Shown in pieces: positions 54,511 through 63,569 of a stretch of DNA of 64,000 bases. The DNA comes from Balanoglossus misakiensis. Taxonomy: Eukaryota; Hemichordata. The stretch spans positions 11,098,001 through 11,162,000 of the forward strand of contig CM082586.2 in assembly GCA_040954595.2 (NCBI GenBank), given 5' to 3'. Each line of letters opens with the position of its first letter. Position 1 is the first letter of the stretch. Made by a program: the position numbers and the translations under genes. The notes beneath the pieces were generated by a model. That model searched no databases. It had not been told where the DNA came from and saw nothing but the letters and a program-made list of their open reading frames with translations.

Positions 54511-57251
54511 ACTACAAAATCTCAAAATTTCGTCGACTTGTGAAAAAAAATCATGGGTGAAAATCATCAAAAAATGACAAATTTTTGACTTTGCACAATC
54601 TCAAAATTTCGTCGATTTTTGAAAAAAATCATGGGGAAAATGATCAAAAAATGACAAATTTTCGACTGCAAAATTTCAAAATTTCGTCAATTTTGAAAAA
54701 ATCATGGGTGAAAATCATCAAAAAATGACAAATTTTCGACTGCAAAATCTCAAAATTTCGTCGATTTTTGAAAAAAAAACGGGTGAAAATCATCAAAAAA
54801 TGACAAATTTTCGACTGCAAAAACTCAAAATTTCGTCAATTTTGAAAAAAATCATGGGTGAAAATCATCAAAAAATGACAAATTTTCCTCTTTGCAAAAT
54901 CTATAAATTTCGTCGATTTTTGAAAAATTTTCAACTTTGCAAAATCTCAAAATTTCGTCGATTTTTGAAAAAAATCATGGGGGAAAATCATCAAAAAATG
55001 ACAAATTTTTGACTGAAAAATCTCAAATTTTCGTCGATTTTTTAAAAAAATTGTTGAAAATCATCAAAAAATTACAAATTTTTGACTTTGCAAAATCTGA
55101 AAATTTCGTCGATTTTTGAGAAAAGTCGGGTGAAAATCATCAAAAAATGACAAATTTTCGACTTTGCAAAATCTCAAATTTTCGTCGATTTTTGAAAAAA
55201 ATCATGGGGGAAAATGATCAAAAAATGACAAATTTTCGATTGCAAAATTTCAAAATTTCGTCAATTTTGAAAAAATCATGGGTGAAAATCATCAAAAAAT
55301 GACAAATTTTCGACTGCAAAAACTCAAAATTTCGTCAATTTTGAAAAAAATCATGGGTGAAAATCATCAAAAAATGACAAATTTTCCTCTTTGCAAAATC
55401 TATAAATTTCGTCGATTTTTGAAAAATTTTCAACTTTGCAAAATCTCAAAATTTCGTCGATTTTTGAAAAAAATCATGGGGGAAAATCATCAAAAAATGA
55501 CAAATTTTCGACTGCAAAATCTCAAAATTTCGTCGATTTTTGAAATAAATCATTGTTAAAAATTATCAAAAATTGACAAATTTTCCTCTTTGCAAAATCT
55601 CAAAATTTCGTCGATTTTTTGAAAAAAGACGGGTGAAAATCATCTAAAAATGACAAATTTTCGACTTTGCAAAATCTCAAAATTTCGTTGATTTTTGAAA
55701 AAAATCATGGGGGAAAATCATCAAAAATGACAAATTTACGACTACAAAATCTCAAAATTTCGTCGACTTGTGAAAAAAAATCATGGGTGAAAATCATCAA
55801 AAAATGACAAATTTTTGACTTTGCACAATCTCAAAATTTCGTCAATTTTGAAAAAAATCATGGGTGAAAATCATCAAAAAATGACAAATTTTCGACTTTG
55901 CAAAATCTCAAAATTTCGTCGATTTTTGAAGAAAATCATGGGTGAAAATCATCAAAAAATGACAAATTTTCGACTTTGCAAAATCTCAAAATTTCGTCGA
56001 TTTTTGAAAAAAATCATGGGTGAAAATCATCAAAAAATGACACATTTTCGACTTTGCAAAATCTCAAAATTTCGTCGATTTTTGAAAAAAAATCATGGGT
56101 GAAAATCATCAAAAAATGACAAATTTTCGTCTTTGCAAAATCTCAAAATTTCGTCCATTTTTGAAAAAAAATCATGGGGGAAAATCATCAAAAAATGACA
56201 AATTTTCGACTTTGCAAAATCTCAAAATTTCGTCGATTTTGAAAAAAAACATTGGGGGAAAATCATCAAAAAATGACAAATTTTCGATTTTGCAAAATCT
56301 CAAAATTTCGTCGATTTTTGAAAAAAAATCAGGGTTGAAAATCATCAAAAAATGACAAAATTTTCGACTTTGCAAAATCACAAAATTTCGTCGATTTTGA
56401 AAAAAATCATAGGTTCGTCGATTTTTAAAAAAAAAACATGGGTGAAAATAATCAAAAAATGACAAATTTTCGACTTTGCAAAATCTCAAAATTTCGTCGA
56501 TTTTTGAAAAAAATCATGGGTGAAAATCATGAAAAAATGACAAATTTTGAAAAAAAACGGGTGAAAATCATCAAAAAATGACACATTTTCGACTTTGCAA
56601 AATCTCAAATTTTCGTCGATTTTTGAAAAAAAATCATGGTTGAAAATCATCAAAAAATGACAAAATTTTCGACTTTGCAAAATCTCAAAATTTCGTCGAT
56701 TTTTGAAAAAAATCATGGTTGAAAATCATCAAAAAATGACAAAATTTTCGACTTTGCAAAATCACAAAATTTCGTCGATTTTAAAAAAAAATCATAGGTT
56801 CGTCGATTTTTAAAAAAAAAACATGGGTGAAAATCATCAAAAAATGACACATTTTCGACTTTGCAAAATCTCAAAATTTCGTCGATTTTTGAAAAAAATC
56901 ATGGGTGAAAATCATTAAAAAATGACAAATTTTCGACTTTGCAAAATCTCAAAATTTCGTCGATTTTTGAAAAAAAATCATGGGTGAAAATCATGAAAAA
57001 ATGAGTAATTTTGAAAAAAAAACGGGTGAAAATCATCAAAAAATGACACATTTTCGACTTTGCAAAATCTCAAAATTTCGTCCATTTCTGAAAAAAAATT
57101 ATGGGTAAAAATCATCAAAAATGACAAATTTTCATCTTTGCAAAATCTCAAATTTTCGTCGATTTTTGAAAAAAAATCATGGTTGAAAATCATCAAAAAA
57201 TGACAAAATTTTCGTCTTTGCAAAATCTCAACATTTCGTCGATTTTTGAAA

Positions 57252-59780
57252 AAAATCATGGGTGAAAATCATCAAAAAATGACAAATTTTCGACTTTGCA
57301 AAATCTCAAAATTTCGTCGATTTTTGAAAAAAATCATGGGTGAAAATCATGAAAAAATGACAAATTTTGAAAAAAAACGGGTGAAAATCATCAAAAAATG
57401 ACACATTTTCGACTGCAAAATTTCAAAATTTCGTCAATTTTGAAAAAATCATGGGTGAAAATCATCAAAAAATGACAAATTTTCGACTGCAAAATTTCAA
57501 AATTTCGTCAATTTTGAAAAAATCATGGGTGAAAATCATCAAAAAATGACAAATTTTCCTCTTTGCAAAATCTCAAAATTTCGTCGTTTTTTGAAAAAAG
57601 ACGGGTGAAAATCATCTAAAAATGACAAATTTTCGACTTTGCAAAATCTCAAAATTTCGTTGATTTTTGAAAAAAATCATGGGGGAAAATCATCAAAAAA
57701 TGACAAATTTACGACTACAAAATCTCAAAATTTCGTCGATTTGTGAAAAAAAATCATGGGTGAAAATCATCAAAAAATGACAAATTTTCGACTTTGCAAA
57801 ATCTCAAAATTTTGCCAATTTTGAAAAAATCATGGGTGAAAATCATCAAAAAATGACAAAGTTTTTACTGCAAAATCTCAAATTTTCGTCGATTTTTTAA
57901 AAAAATTGTTGAAAATCATCAAAAAATGACCAATTTTTGACTGCAAAATCTCAAAATTTCGTCGATTTTTGAAAAAAAATCATTGTTGAAAATCATCAAA
58001 AAATGACAAATTTTCCTCTTTGCAAAATCTCAAAATTTCGTCGATTTTTGAAAAAAGACATGGGTGAAAATCATCAAAAAATGACAAATTTTAGACTTTG
58101 CAAAATCTCAAAATTTCGTCGATTTTTGAAAAAAAATCATGGAGGAAAATCATTAAAAAATGACAAATTTACGACTGCAAAATCTCAAAATTTCGTCGAT
58201 TTGTGAAAAAAAATCATGGGTGAAAATCATCAAAAAATGACAAATTTTTGACTGCAAAATCTCAAAATTTCGTCAATTTTTGAAAAAAATCATGGTTGAA
58301 AATCATCATGACAATGACAAATTTTCGACTTTGCAAAATCTCAAAATTTCGTCGATTTTGAAAAAAATCATGGGTTCGTCCATTTTTGAAAAAAAAACAT
58401 TGGGTGAAAATCATCAAAAAATGACAAATTTTCGACTTTGCAAAATCTCAAAATTTCGTCGATTTTTGAAGAAAATCATGGGTGAAAATCATCAAAAAAT
58501 GACAAATTTTCGACTTTGCAAAATCTCAAAATTTCGTCGATTTTTGAAAAAAATCATGGGTGAAAATCATGAAAAAATGACAAATTTTGAAAAAAAACGG
58601 GTGAAAATCATCAAAAAATGACACATTTTCGACTGCAAAATTTCAAAATTTCGTCAATTTTGAAAAAATCATGGGTGAAAATCATCAAAAAATGACAAAT
58701 TTTCGACTGCAAAATTTCAAAATTTCGTCAATTTTGAAAAAATCATGGGTGAAAATCATCAAAAAATGACAAATTTTCCTCTTTGCAAAATCTCAAAATT
58801 TCGTCGTTTTTTGAAAAAAGACGGGTGAAAATCATCTAAAAATGACAAATTTTCGACTTTGCAAAATCTCAAAATTTCGTTGATTTTTGAAAAAAATCAT
58901 GGGGGAAAATCATCAAAAAATGACAAATTTACGACTACAAAATCTCAAAATTTCGTCGATTTGTGAAAAAAAATCATGGGTGAAAATCATCAAAAAATGA
59001 CAAATTTTCGACTTTGCAAAATCTCAAAATTTTGCCAATTTTGAAAAAATCATGGGTGAAAATCATCAAAAAATGACAAAGTTTTTACTGCAAAATCTCA
59101 AATTTTCGTCGATTTTTTAAAAAAATTGTTGAAAATCATCAAAAAATGACAAATTTTTGACTGCAAAATCTCAAAATTTCGTCGATTTTTGAAAAAAAAT
59201 CATTGTTGAAAATCATCAAAAAATGACAAATTTTCCTCTTTGCAAAATCTCAAAATTTCGTCGATTTTTGAAAAAAGACATGGGTGAAAATCATCAAAAA
59301 ATGACAAATTTTAGACTTTGCAAAATCTCAAAATTTCGTCGATTTTTGAAAAAAAATCATGGAGGAAAATCATTAAAAAATGACAAATTTACGACTGCAA
59401 AATCTCAAAATTTCGTCGATTTGTGAAAAAAAATCATGGGTGAAAATCATCAAAAAATGACAAATTTTTGACTGCAAAATCTCAAAATTTCGTCAATTTT
59501 TGAAAAAAATCATGGTTGAAAATCATCATGACAATGACAAATTTTCGACTTTGCAAAATCTCAAAATTTCGTCGATTTTGAAAAAAATCATGGGTTCGTC
59601 CATTTTTGAAAAAAAAACATTGGGTGAAAATCATCAAAAAATGACAAATTTTCGACTTTGCAAAATCTCAAAATTTCGTCGATTTTTGAAGAAAATCATG
59701 GGTGAAAATCATCAAAAAATGACAAATTTTCGACTTTGCAAAATCTCAAAATTTCGTCGATTTTTGAAAAAAATCATGGG
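57252..59780 (+). repeat. Satellite tandem duplication, period 1220 bp, at the array edge
   Basis: The sequence from about 57252 repeats after 1220 bp (58003/59223, 58280/59500) and continues to 59780, a little over two copies. The only substitution I noticed is gaccaattt (near 57929) against gacaaattt (near 59149). The block contains the most diverged satellite units of the window, so an already diverged edge segment was duplicated recently. Confidence 0.82.
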
Positions 59781-60082
59781 GGAAAATCATCAAAAAATTA
59801 CAAATTTTCGACTGCAAAATCTCAAAATTTCGTCAATTTTGAAAAAAATCATCGGTGAAAATCATCAAAAAATTACAAATTTTTTACTGCAAAATCTCAA
59901 ATTTTCGTCGATTTTTTAAAAAAATTGTTGAAAATCATCAAAAAATGACAAATTTTCCTCTTTTGCAAAATCTCAAAATTTCGTCGATTTTTGAAAAAAG
60001 ACGGGTGAAAATCATCAAAAAATGACAAATTTTCGACTTTGCAAAATCTCAAAATTTCGTCGATTTTTGAAAAAAATCATGG

Positions 60083-60960
60083 CAGGTGTTAAAGGTATCC
60101 CCCTGTATTTGGCATTTCATGATAGTTTCATCCCTCCAAATACCAAAGCTGCACCTGTACAACGGGATGAGATATGGCACTGTATGACAGAGGTCATCAA
60201 AATCACCTTATACATTTGGGCAAAAACCAACTGACACTTACATTCGTCCCTGTGGAACAAAAACCACACCTATCGCCCTGTTGGTTAGTGTCCAATTAAA
60301 TGTATAAAATCAATGACTTAGGCAGGTGCAACAGGTGACCCCGCCTTTGGTATATCATTATGGTCCCATCCGTATATGCCCCCCCCCCCCCCAAGCCAAA
60401 GCTGCATGCATCTTCTGTAGATGCTCACTAAGCAAAAGTAGGTGAAAGGTCACATAAGGTCGCCCACAACTTGACGGGAAAATCGGACTTCATATTGATC
60501 CATGTGCAACAAATACCACGCTACCACCCCTTTCATTGACCCCACAATTACGCATGCACATAATTATTGAGTTACGCAGGTGTCACAGGTGACCCCCGAA
60601 TCGGGTGTATTATTTTGGTCCCATACAGCTGCATGTAGCTGCGTGCCGTTACGGGCGACCTGATAACCCACACGGCCACCTGCGGGCCGACCCCCATACT
60701 GAACGTCCAGTTGCAACATCACGACTGAAGTAGGAACTTTTGAACGGCAACGAAGCCTGATCTCTGATTATTGCTGGTACCATACTCCCTTCGTGCAAGA
60801 AAATCACTGGTCTGCTGACGTATTTCAGGCAATTTCCCAAACTACTATCCACTACATGTGACTACAATGCTAATGAAACCTCCCACAACATTAGCGACTT
60901 AGAGTCAAAGCCCACTGCCAGTGTAGCCGGGTTTGCGTAGACACATTTGAATGGCAACAG
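60083..60960. repeat. Flank without a gene; decayed tandem repeat of about 245 bp
   Basis: This stretch between the satellite and the LINE has ordinary base composition and no recognisable gene. Three related segments begin at about 60081, 60321 and 60575 with ggcaggtgttaaaggta, ggcaggtgcaacaggtga and cgcaggtgtcacaggtga. Each is followed by a run of c and then a tttcatccc or tggtcccat word. Further shared words are aaagctgca (units 1 and 2) and a (g/c)aacaaa(a/t)accac segment. Spacing is about 240 and 254 bp. The third unit is incomplete. A run of 14 C lies at 60379-60392. Minus-strand frame 60649-60852 (67 codons) matches nothing I recognise and is not called. Confidence 0.6.
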
Positions 60961-60966
60961 CTAACA

Positions 60967-61077
60967 AATAATAATAATTCTTTATTTCAGACTTTAAAAA
61001 AAGTCCATATACCCAAAAGAGAGAAGAAAAAAAAACAATAATAATAATCTGACACTGAGACACACACAAAAAAAAAC
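60967..61077 (-). other. LINE 3' untranslated region with simple-sequence tail
   Basis: On the minus strand after the LINE stop come a T-run, gtgtgtgtctcag, an attattattatt stretch (complement at about 61036-61048), a second T-run, then aataaa at 60981-60986 and a final attattatt stretch. A short simple-sequence tail, without a long poly-A, is common for several LINE clades. The exact 3' boundary and any target duplication could not be determined. Confidence 0.65.
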
Positions 61078-61189
61078 TTACATGATATAAAATTGCTTTC
61101 GCCAATGTTTGAAAAATATGCTGTCAGTCGCTCTATCTGATGAACAGATCGCATCAAGTAAAACATTAGAAGAATTTTCGAGTCTACGC
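61078..61189 (-). pseudogene. LINE polyprotein fragment 5: C-terminal tail beyond the MITE
   Basis: On the far side of the MITE the minus strand has 36 codons that end in TAA at 61078-61080. If the MITE and one TTAA are removed, this stretch is in the same frame as fragment 4 without any adjustment. The tail contains SIFFKHWRKQFYIM at its end. It is the natural C-terminus of the LINE protein, because the 3' untranslated region and the (ATT)n tail follow directly. On its own it is too short to be called as a gene; the evidence is frame continuity across the insertion. Confidence 0.8.
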
Positions 61190-61193
61190 TTAA
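61190..61193. repeat. TTAA target-site duplication, left
   Basis: TTAA directly before the left terminal repeat. With the right TTAA it brackets the element. Removing one TTAA with the element restores LINE reading continuity, which supports a 4-bp target duplication over TTAA being part of the terminal repeat. Confidence 0.85.
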
Positions 61194-61321
61194 GATGGGT
61201 CCCTGGGATCTTTTTGCTCGTTGCTATGGGCCTTTATAGGACATTACACCCCGATTTGGACTAAGCCGTTTTCAGAGTCTAACAAGGGGCTGGTAACTAG
61301 TTGAAAATCTGCACGATTGTG
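61194..61321 (+). repeat. MITE terminal inverted repeat, left (128 bp)
   Basis: Identical, base for base, to the reverse complement of 61861-61988. Beyond 61321 the two sides diverge (agcgcgcgccccctg against tgcacaccccctg), with a weak continuation. Perfect identity over 128 bp suggests a young insertion. Confidence 0.92.
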
Positions 61322-61860
61322 AGCGCGCGCCCCCTGACGCCATTGATATGAAAATTAGCTAGGTCAAATTTCAAAAGCCTAAGGCTTTTTATTCCGTGAC
61401 CTCAAAAACGAACTTGATACGTATTCATTAGTTGCTTGAACCAGGGAAGATCGTGACGGATTTTGTTTTCGAATATTATCGTTGTATCCTAAGATTTCAG
61501 CATACCCGTACCACACCTGAAAAAGTCATCGATTTTGGGTGTTTTTGGACGCACTCTTCCACCGGTATCGCTTCTTAGCACGACGAAAACCGAAAAAACG
61601 ATCCGTCACACTGTGCGGAAGTGCGTTCTCAACAAGCAGGTCAAATTTGACTGGCGTACGTGGCCTATGAAAAAAGCCTTAGGGATTTTCGTGAACGGTA
61701 CAAAATCTCTGTGTACAAAACATTGGATTTTTAGCGTTCGATCCAGTTACTGTGGTTACAGGACGCGCACGCTATCGCTGACCGCTGCTTTGCCGTATTA
61801 GCGTGGCGGCCTATGGCCGGGTGGTAGCTGCCGTAAACATACTCGGACAGGGGGTGTGCA

Positions 61861-61988
61861 CACAATCGTGCAGATTTTCAACTAGTTACCAGCCCCTTGT
61901 TAGACTCTGAAAACGGCTTAGTCCAAATCGGGGTGTAATGTCCTATAAAGGCCCATAGCAACGAGCAAAAAGATCCCAGGGACCCATC
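61861..61988 (-). repeat. MITE terminal inverted repeat, right (128 bp)
   Basis: Partner of 61194-61321. Its outer 43 bases are also translated as the false C-terminus (KMGPWDLFARCYGPL) of the interrupted reverse transcriptase frame on the minus strand. Confidence 0.92.
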
Positions 61989-61992
61989 TTAA
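61989..61992. repeat. TTAA target-site duplication, right
   Basis: TTAA directly after the right terminal repeat, followed by LINE sequence aactgtac. It is the second half of the duplicated target. Confidence 0.85.
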
Positions 61993-62740
61993 AACTGTAC
62001 ATATTGCGTCTAAAAACTTCACCAAGTGACAATACATGTACATGGTTTGTAGCAAACATACCCGATGCACAGCAAAATGGCGGAAGACCGAGAAATCTTC
62101 TCCAAACATTATTGTACATAGTTTTAAATTTTTTCATCGGTTTAACTTTAAAGGATGCCCACAAACTGCAACAGTAAATATTACTACAATATGCCAAAAA
62201 TAAAACTTTCTTCACATCTTGACTACAATGTTGAAAATGTCTCAATAGCATGTTTGCTCTTACACAAAATGCTCTTCTCTGTCGTTCAATATCTTCATTA
62301 TCACAACCATCACAAGATATAACATGGCCCAGATAGGTGTGTACAGGTACAAACTTTAAAGTGATGTCATTAAGTTTAACCGAAGGAATTCTTTGAACGC
62401 TCATATTCTTCCCATTAAAAAGCATGCACACAGTTTTACTAGAATTATAAATGATATCATAATCCTTGCCATAAATTTCACAAATTCTAAGAAGACGGCG
62501 TAGACCCTTAATACTTGGACTGAGTAGAGTCATGTCGTCAGCGTAACCTAAAGTGTTAGCGCTGACACCACACATGGTACAGCCAACTTTGGCTTTACAG
62601 AGTGCATTGATAATATCATCAATGTAGACATTAAAAAGATAGGGAGAGAGTACCCCCCCTTGTCTTACACCGTTAGAAACAGAAAACAACTCTGAGGGTT
62701 CATTACCCCACAACACAGTAAACAATTGATTTCTGTACCA
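61993..62740 (-). pseudogene. LINE polyprotein fragment 4: RT palm and thumb with YADD
   Basis: Same frame as fragment 3 after its stop, beginning WYRNQLFTVLWG. Motif B reads SNGVRQGGVLSPYLF (62633-62677), a YIDDI segment follows, and motif C YADD is at 62534-62545. Further on are IIYNSSKTVCMLFNGK, the YLGHVIS thumb motif, and a CSQDVKKVLFLAYCSNIY segment. It reaches MYSF at the TTAA where the MITE is inserted. In the present sequence the frame runs 14 more codons into the MITE's terminal repeat and stops at 61943-61945; those residues are not LINE. There is no real start codon: the first codon of the open part is TTG. Confidence 0.88.
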
Positions 62741-62743
62741 TTA

Positions 62744-63018
62744 ATATAAAATTCGTACAGCATACAAGGGAACATTCCTGTCGATGTGCTTGTTAATTAT
62801 AACCAGTTTAAAGTGATTAACTCTGTCAAAAGCTTTTGAAGCATCCAGAAAACAAGTAAACACTGGTCTTCCATTGCTGGTGTAGTAGCTAATGATTTCT
62901 TTAAATGCATATAAACACAGGTCAGTTGAATGTTCTCGCTTGAAACCAAATTGTAAATAATGAGAGGTAAGAAACTCCTCACAACGAGAAAGTAAAATAT
63001 GCTCAAAAAACTTTAGAG
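62744..63018 (-). pseudogene. LINE polyprotein fragment 3: RT palm with motif A
   Basis: Lies in a different frame from fragment 2. It opens with FFEHILLSRCEEFL, continues HYLQFGFKREHSTDLCLYAF, and reaches motif A at 62813-62851 (FLDASKAFDRVNH), which contains the first catalytic Asp of the reverse transcriptase. It ends at a TAA (62741-62743) placed just before WYRNQ, a position where related elements have a sense codon. The shift relative to fragment 2 is consistent with one extra T (minus strand) in a T-run, giving six where five would keep frame. Confidence 0.82.
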
Positions 63019-63566
63019 AAAAAAGTTGCTAGTGCTATCGGCCGGTAGTTACTGGCATCACTACAAAGCTTAGTTTTATCCTTAATAATTGGAACTAAAT
63101 TAACATTGATAGCCTCAGTTGGCAGGTAACCATGAACAATCATTGCATTAATACAACAAGTCAAAAAGGGTAAAATAGAGGAGTCTGAGAATTTGAGGTG
63201 CTCAGCTAAAATATTGTCAATGCCAGCTGTCTTACCGTCAGGTAACTTATGTATAGCAGAAATTACTTCGTCTTCAGAAACATACATATCAGAAGAAAAT
63301 TTAACATACTTCATTTTCTCCTCGATGTCATTTTTACCAGTCTGAGCCTGGACAGAATTCAAAATATCACTGAAATGCTTGTGCCACATAATTGCAATTT
63401 CACTCTCAACAGTCGCTCCACCTACAGTGTCAGAAAGCGGCGTTTTTCTGCTAGTTTGCTTTCTGACTTCCTCCCAGAAGTCGTTCTGTTTGTGGCAGCG
63501 TAAATTATCAGCCATCTTGTCAGCCCTATTTTGATTCTCAATCTTTTTACAAGCACGTAAAGCATA
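63006..63566 (-). pseudogene. LINE polyprotein fragment 2: RT fingers
   Basis: Continues in the same frame as fragment 1 after its stop. It begins YALRACKKIENQNRADK, then MADNLRCHKQNDFWEEVRK. An ATG lies at 63513-63515, but it is internal to the polyprotein. It includes LPDGKTAGIDNILAEHLKF, the RT finger motif, followed by NVNLVPIIKDK and SNYRPIAL, the next conserved block. The frame closes at a TGA (63003-63005) after FFSKVF. The following conserved sequence lies in another frame, so this is a frameshift and not a natural end. An A-run on the plus strand (63019-63024) is the likely site. Confidence 0.85.
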
Positions 63567-63569
63567 CTA

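Larger units (their letters stand above)
37949..60082 (+). repeat. 78-bp AT-rich satellite array, right part
   Basis: Same satellite and orientation as the left part. It resumes directly after the Penelope-like insertion and ends abruptly at atcatgg (60076-60082), beyond which no unit is recognisable. Without the insertion, the two parts would join into a continuous unit identical to one seen around 39863-39920. Units near the right end (about 57000-60000) carry more private changes, such as gacaaagtttttactgc, catcatgacaatgac and atgagtaatttt, than units in the interior. Block duplications of 265, 1825, 1931 and 1220 bp are listed separately. No coding gene is supported anywhere in this interval. 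Confidence 0.97.
61194..61988. mobile_element. TTAA-flanked MITE with perfect 128-bp terminal inverted repeats
   Basis: A 795-bp element whose ends are exact reverse complements for 128 bp (61194-61321 and 61861-61988), beginning gatgggtccctgggatc. It is flanked on both sides by TTAA (61190-61193 and 61989-61992), the target duplicated by piggyBac-type transposases. The tips differ from the ccc start typical of piggyBac, so the superfamily is not certain. The interior (61322-61860) has no transposase. An open frame of 88 codons on the plus strand (61535-61801) resembles nothing I know. The interior also holds a small hairpin aaaagcct/aggctttt. The element is non-autonomous and sits inside the LINE reverse transcriptase. 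Confidence 0.88.

Noticed and set aside
1-60082. Dozens of open frames of 60-190 codons on both strands of the satellite as genes
   Set aside because: They are repeats of the same 78-bp unit read in several frames, with frequent 1-nt indels, no flanking gene structure and no recognisable domain.
1-60082. CENP-B box in the satellite
   Set aside because: ttcgtcga resembles the start of the box and the gaaaaaaaacggg variant resembles its end, but no single unit has the ttcg, a and cggg positions in the required spacing.
60649-60852. 67-codon minus-strand frame as a gene
   Set aside because: No recognisable domain, and it overlaps the third decayed flank repeat. It is most likely chance.
60905-61105. 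66-codon minus-strand frame as a gene
   Set aside because: It lies in the LINE 3' untranslated region and tail, out of the LINE frame.
61535-61801. 88-codon plus-strand frame inside the MITE as a transposase remnant
   Set aside because: No DDE-type motif or similarity that I recognise, and it is too short. The element looks non-autonomous.
61943-61988. C-terminal residues MGPWDLFARCYGPL as part of the reverse transcriptase
   Set aside because: They are encoded by the MITE terminal repeat; the true C-terminus lies beyond the MITE at 61078-61189.
63249-63503. 84-codon plus-strand frame opposite the LINE
   Set aside because: It is the antisense of the RT finger region, a shadow of the minus-strand coding sequence.
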